Shown here: positions 5,605 through 6,361 of the stretch, piece after piece
How the letters are laid out: each line of letters begins with the position of its first letter
Position numbering within the stretch: the first letter of the stretch is position 1
Source: an uncultured Bacteroidales bacterium
GTDB taxonomy: Bacteria > Bacteroidota > Bacteroidia > Bacteroidales > Muribaculaceae
Assembly (NCBI GenBank): GCA_947176515.1
Contig: CAMWQZ010000074.1
Location: 1 to 6,361 of the forward strand
DNA: 6,361 bases
Reading direction: 5' to 3'
The notes under the pieces: generated by a model
The model's input: only the letters and a program-made list of their open reading frames with translations
What the model was told of the DNA's origin: nothing
Databases searched by the model: none
Made by a program: the position numbers and the translations under genes

Positions 5605-6361
5605 ATGGCTATTATAGCATTCCAAAAACCTGACAAGGTCCTCATGTTAGAAGCCGATAACTTCTACGGCAAGTTTGAGTTGAAACCTTTGGAACCCGGC
5701 TATGGTACAACCGTAGGTAACGCCCTTCGTCGTGTCCTCCTCAACTCTTTGGAGGGTTACGCGATTTCGACTATCAAAATCGACGGCGTGAAACACGAAT
5801 TTGATACCATCCCCGGTGTAAAGGAAGATGTCAGCGGCATCATCCTTAACCTCAAACAGGTTAACCTCAAGCAGACCGTTGAAGACACCGACTTCGAAAA
5901 GGTGACCATCAACGTGTCAGGCACTCAGGAGTTCACGGCCGGTGACATTGGCAAAGCTCTCAGCGGTTTCGAAGTAATGAACCCTGAACTTGTCATCTGT
6001 CATTTGGATCCTGGCGCAAGCTTCACAATCGTATTGACAATCAATAAGGGTCGCAGCTGGGTGCCTGCTGAAGAAAACCAGAGCCCCAACGACGAAGTCG
6101 ACGTTATCGCTATCGACTCTGTCTACACCCCTATTGTCAACGTCAAATACACTGTCGAAAACTTCCGCGTAGACCAGAAGACTGACTACGACAAGCTCAT
6201 TCTCGAAATCACCACCAACGGTACGATCCTCCCGAAAGACGCTCTCAAAGAAGCTGCTAAAATCCTTATCTACCACTTCATGGTCTTCTCTGACGAAAAG
6301 ATTACCCTCGAAGCTACAGAGACCGACTCTAACGAAGAATTCGATGAAGAAGTACTTAAGA
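5605..6361 (+). CDS. rpoA: RNA polymerase alpha subunit, 5' part
   Basis: Alpha dimerises to start RNA polymerase core assembly; its C-terminal domain contacts upstream promoter DNA and activators. The frame is open from the ATG at 5605 to the right edge, giving 252 complete codons of a protein that is normally about 330. The N-terminal domain is essentially complete. It contains [20 protein letters not shown] (32-51), the dimerisation and assembly region with Arg43 corresponding approximately to E. coli Arg45. [16 protein letters not shown] (61-76), LNLKQVNL (81-88) and, later, [20 protein letters not shown] followed by [19 protein letters not shown] are also present. The acidic stretch at the end ([13 protein letters not shown]) is the start of the interdomain linker; the C-terminal domain lies outside. 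It follows rpsD by 23 bases, with rplQ expected downstream. Confidence 0.97.
   Translation, partial: MAIIAFQKPDKVLMLEADNFYGKFELKPLEPGYGTTVGNALRRVLLNSLEGYAISTIKIDGVKHEFDTIPGVKEDVSGIILNLKQVNLKQTVEDTDFEKVTINVSGTQEFTAGDIGKALSGFEVMNPELVICHLDPGASFTIVLTINKGRSWVPAEENQSPNDEVDVIAIDSVYTPIVNVKYTVENFRVDQKTDYDKLILEITTNGTILPKDALKEAAKILIYHFMVFSDEKITLEATETDSNEEFDEEVLK

Overview
The window is a run of translation and secretion genes, all on the + strand: the distal part of the spc ribosomal-protein operon continuing into the alpha operon. The order is rplR (3' part), rpsE, rpmD, rplO, secY, map, infA, rpmJ, rpsM, rpsK, rpsD and rpoA (5' part). Both end genes are cut by the window edges. There is no sign of mobile DNA, CRISPR, tRNA, rRNA or foreign insertion, and every gene carries the expected family motifs.

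The organism is most likely a member of the Bacteroidota, probably Bacteroidales. Three things point there. No start codon has a GGAGG-like ribosome binding site; the starts sit behind A/T-rich leaders instead. The protein sequences (a zinc-ligand-free L36, a cysteine-free S4 N-terminus, S13 and SecY details) look Bacteroides-like. One intergenic region carries a perfect Bacteroidota-type -7 box (TAnnTTTG). The balanced base composition and C-ending codon preference would fit a Muribaculaceae-like gut bacterium, but that genus-level guess is weak.

Layout: 1-954 holds the large- and small-subunit proteins L18, S5 and L30. Positions 970-2774 hold L15 and, 5 bases later, the SecY translocon channel. 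Positions 2805-3958 hold methionine aminopeptidase, initiation factor IF-1 and L36. Positions 3996-4775 hold S13 and S11. A 200-base gap (4776-4975) separates S11 from S4; S4 and the RNA polymerase alpha subunit follow (4976-6361). All other gaps are 5-37 bases, so the genes are probably co-transcribed. Together they build ribosomal subunits, start translation, trim the initiator Met, move nascent proteins through the membrane and nucleate RNA polymerase assembly.

The least ordinary parts are non-coding. The rpsK-rpsD gap contains a perfect 8-bp long-range complementarity (4799-4806 with 4915-4922) enclosing a perfect 7-bp hairpin (4877-4883 with 4900-4906). This is what an autoregulatory leader RNA for S4 could look like. 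The rpmJ-rpsM gap has a -7-like box embedded in a perfect 10-bp A/T inverted repeat, a candidate internal promoter for the alpha-operon part. I see no previously undescribed multi-gene system here.
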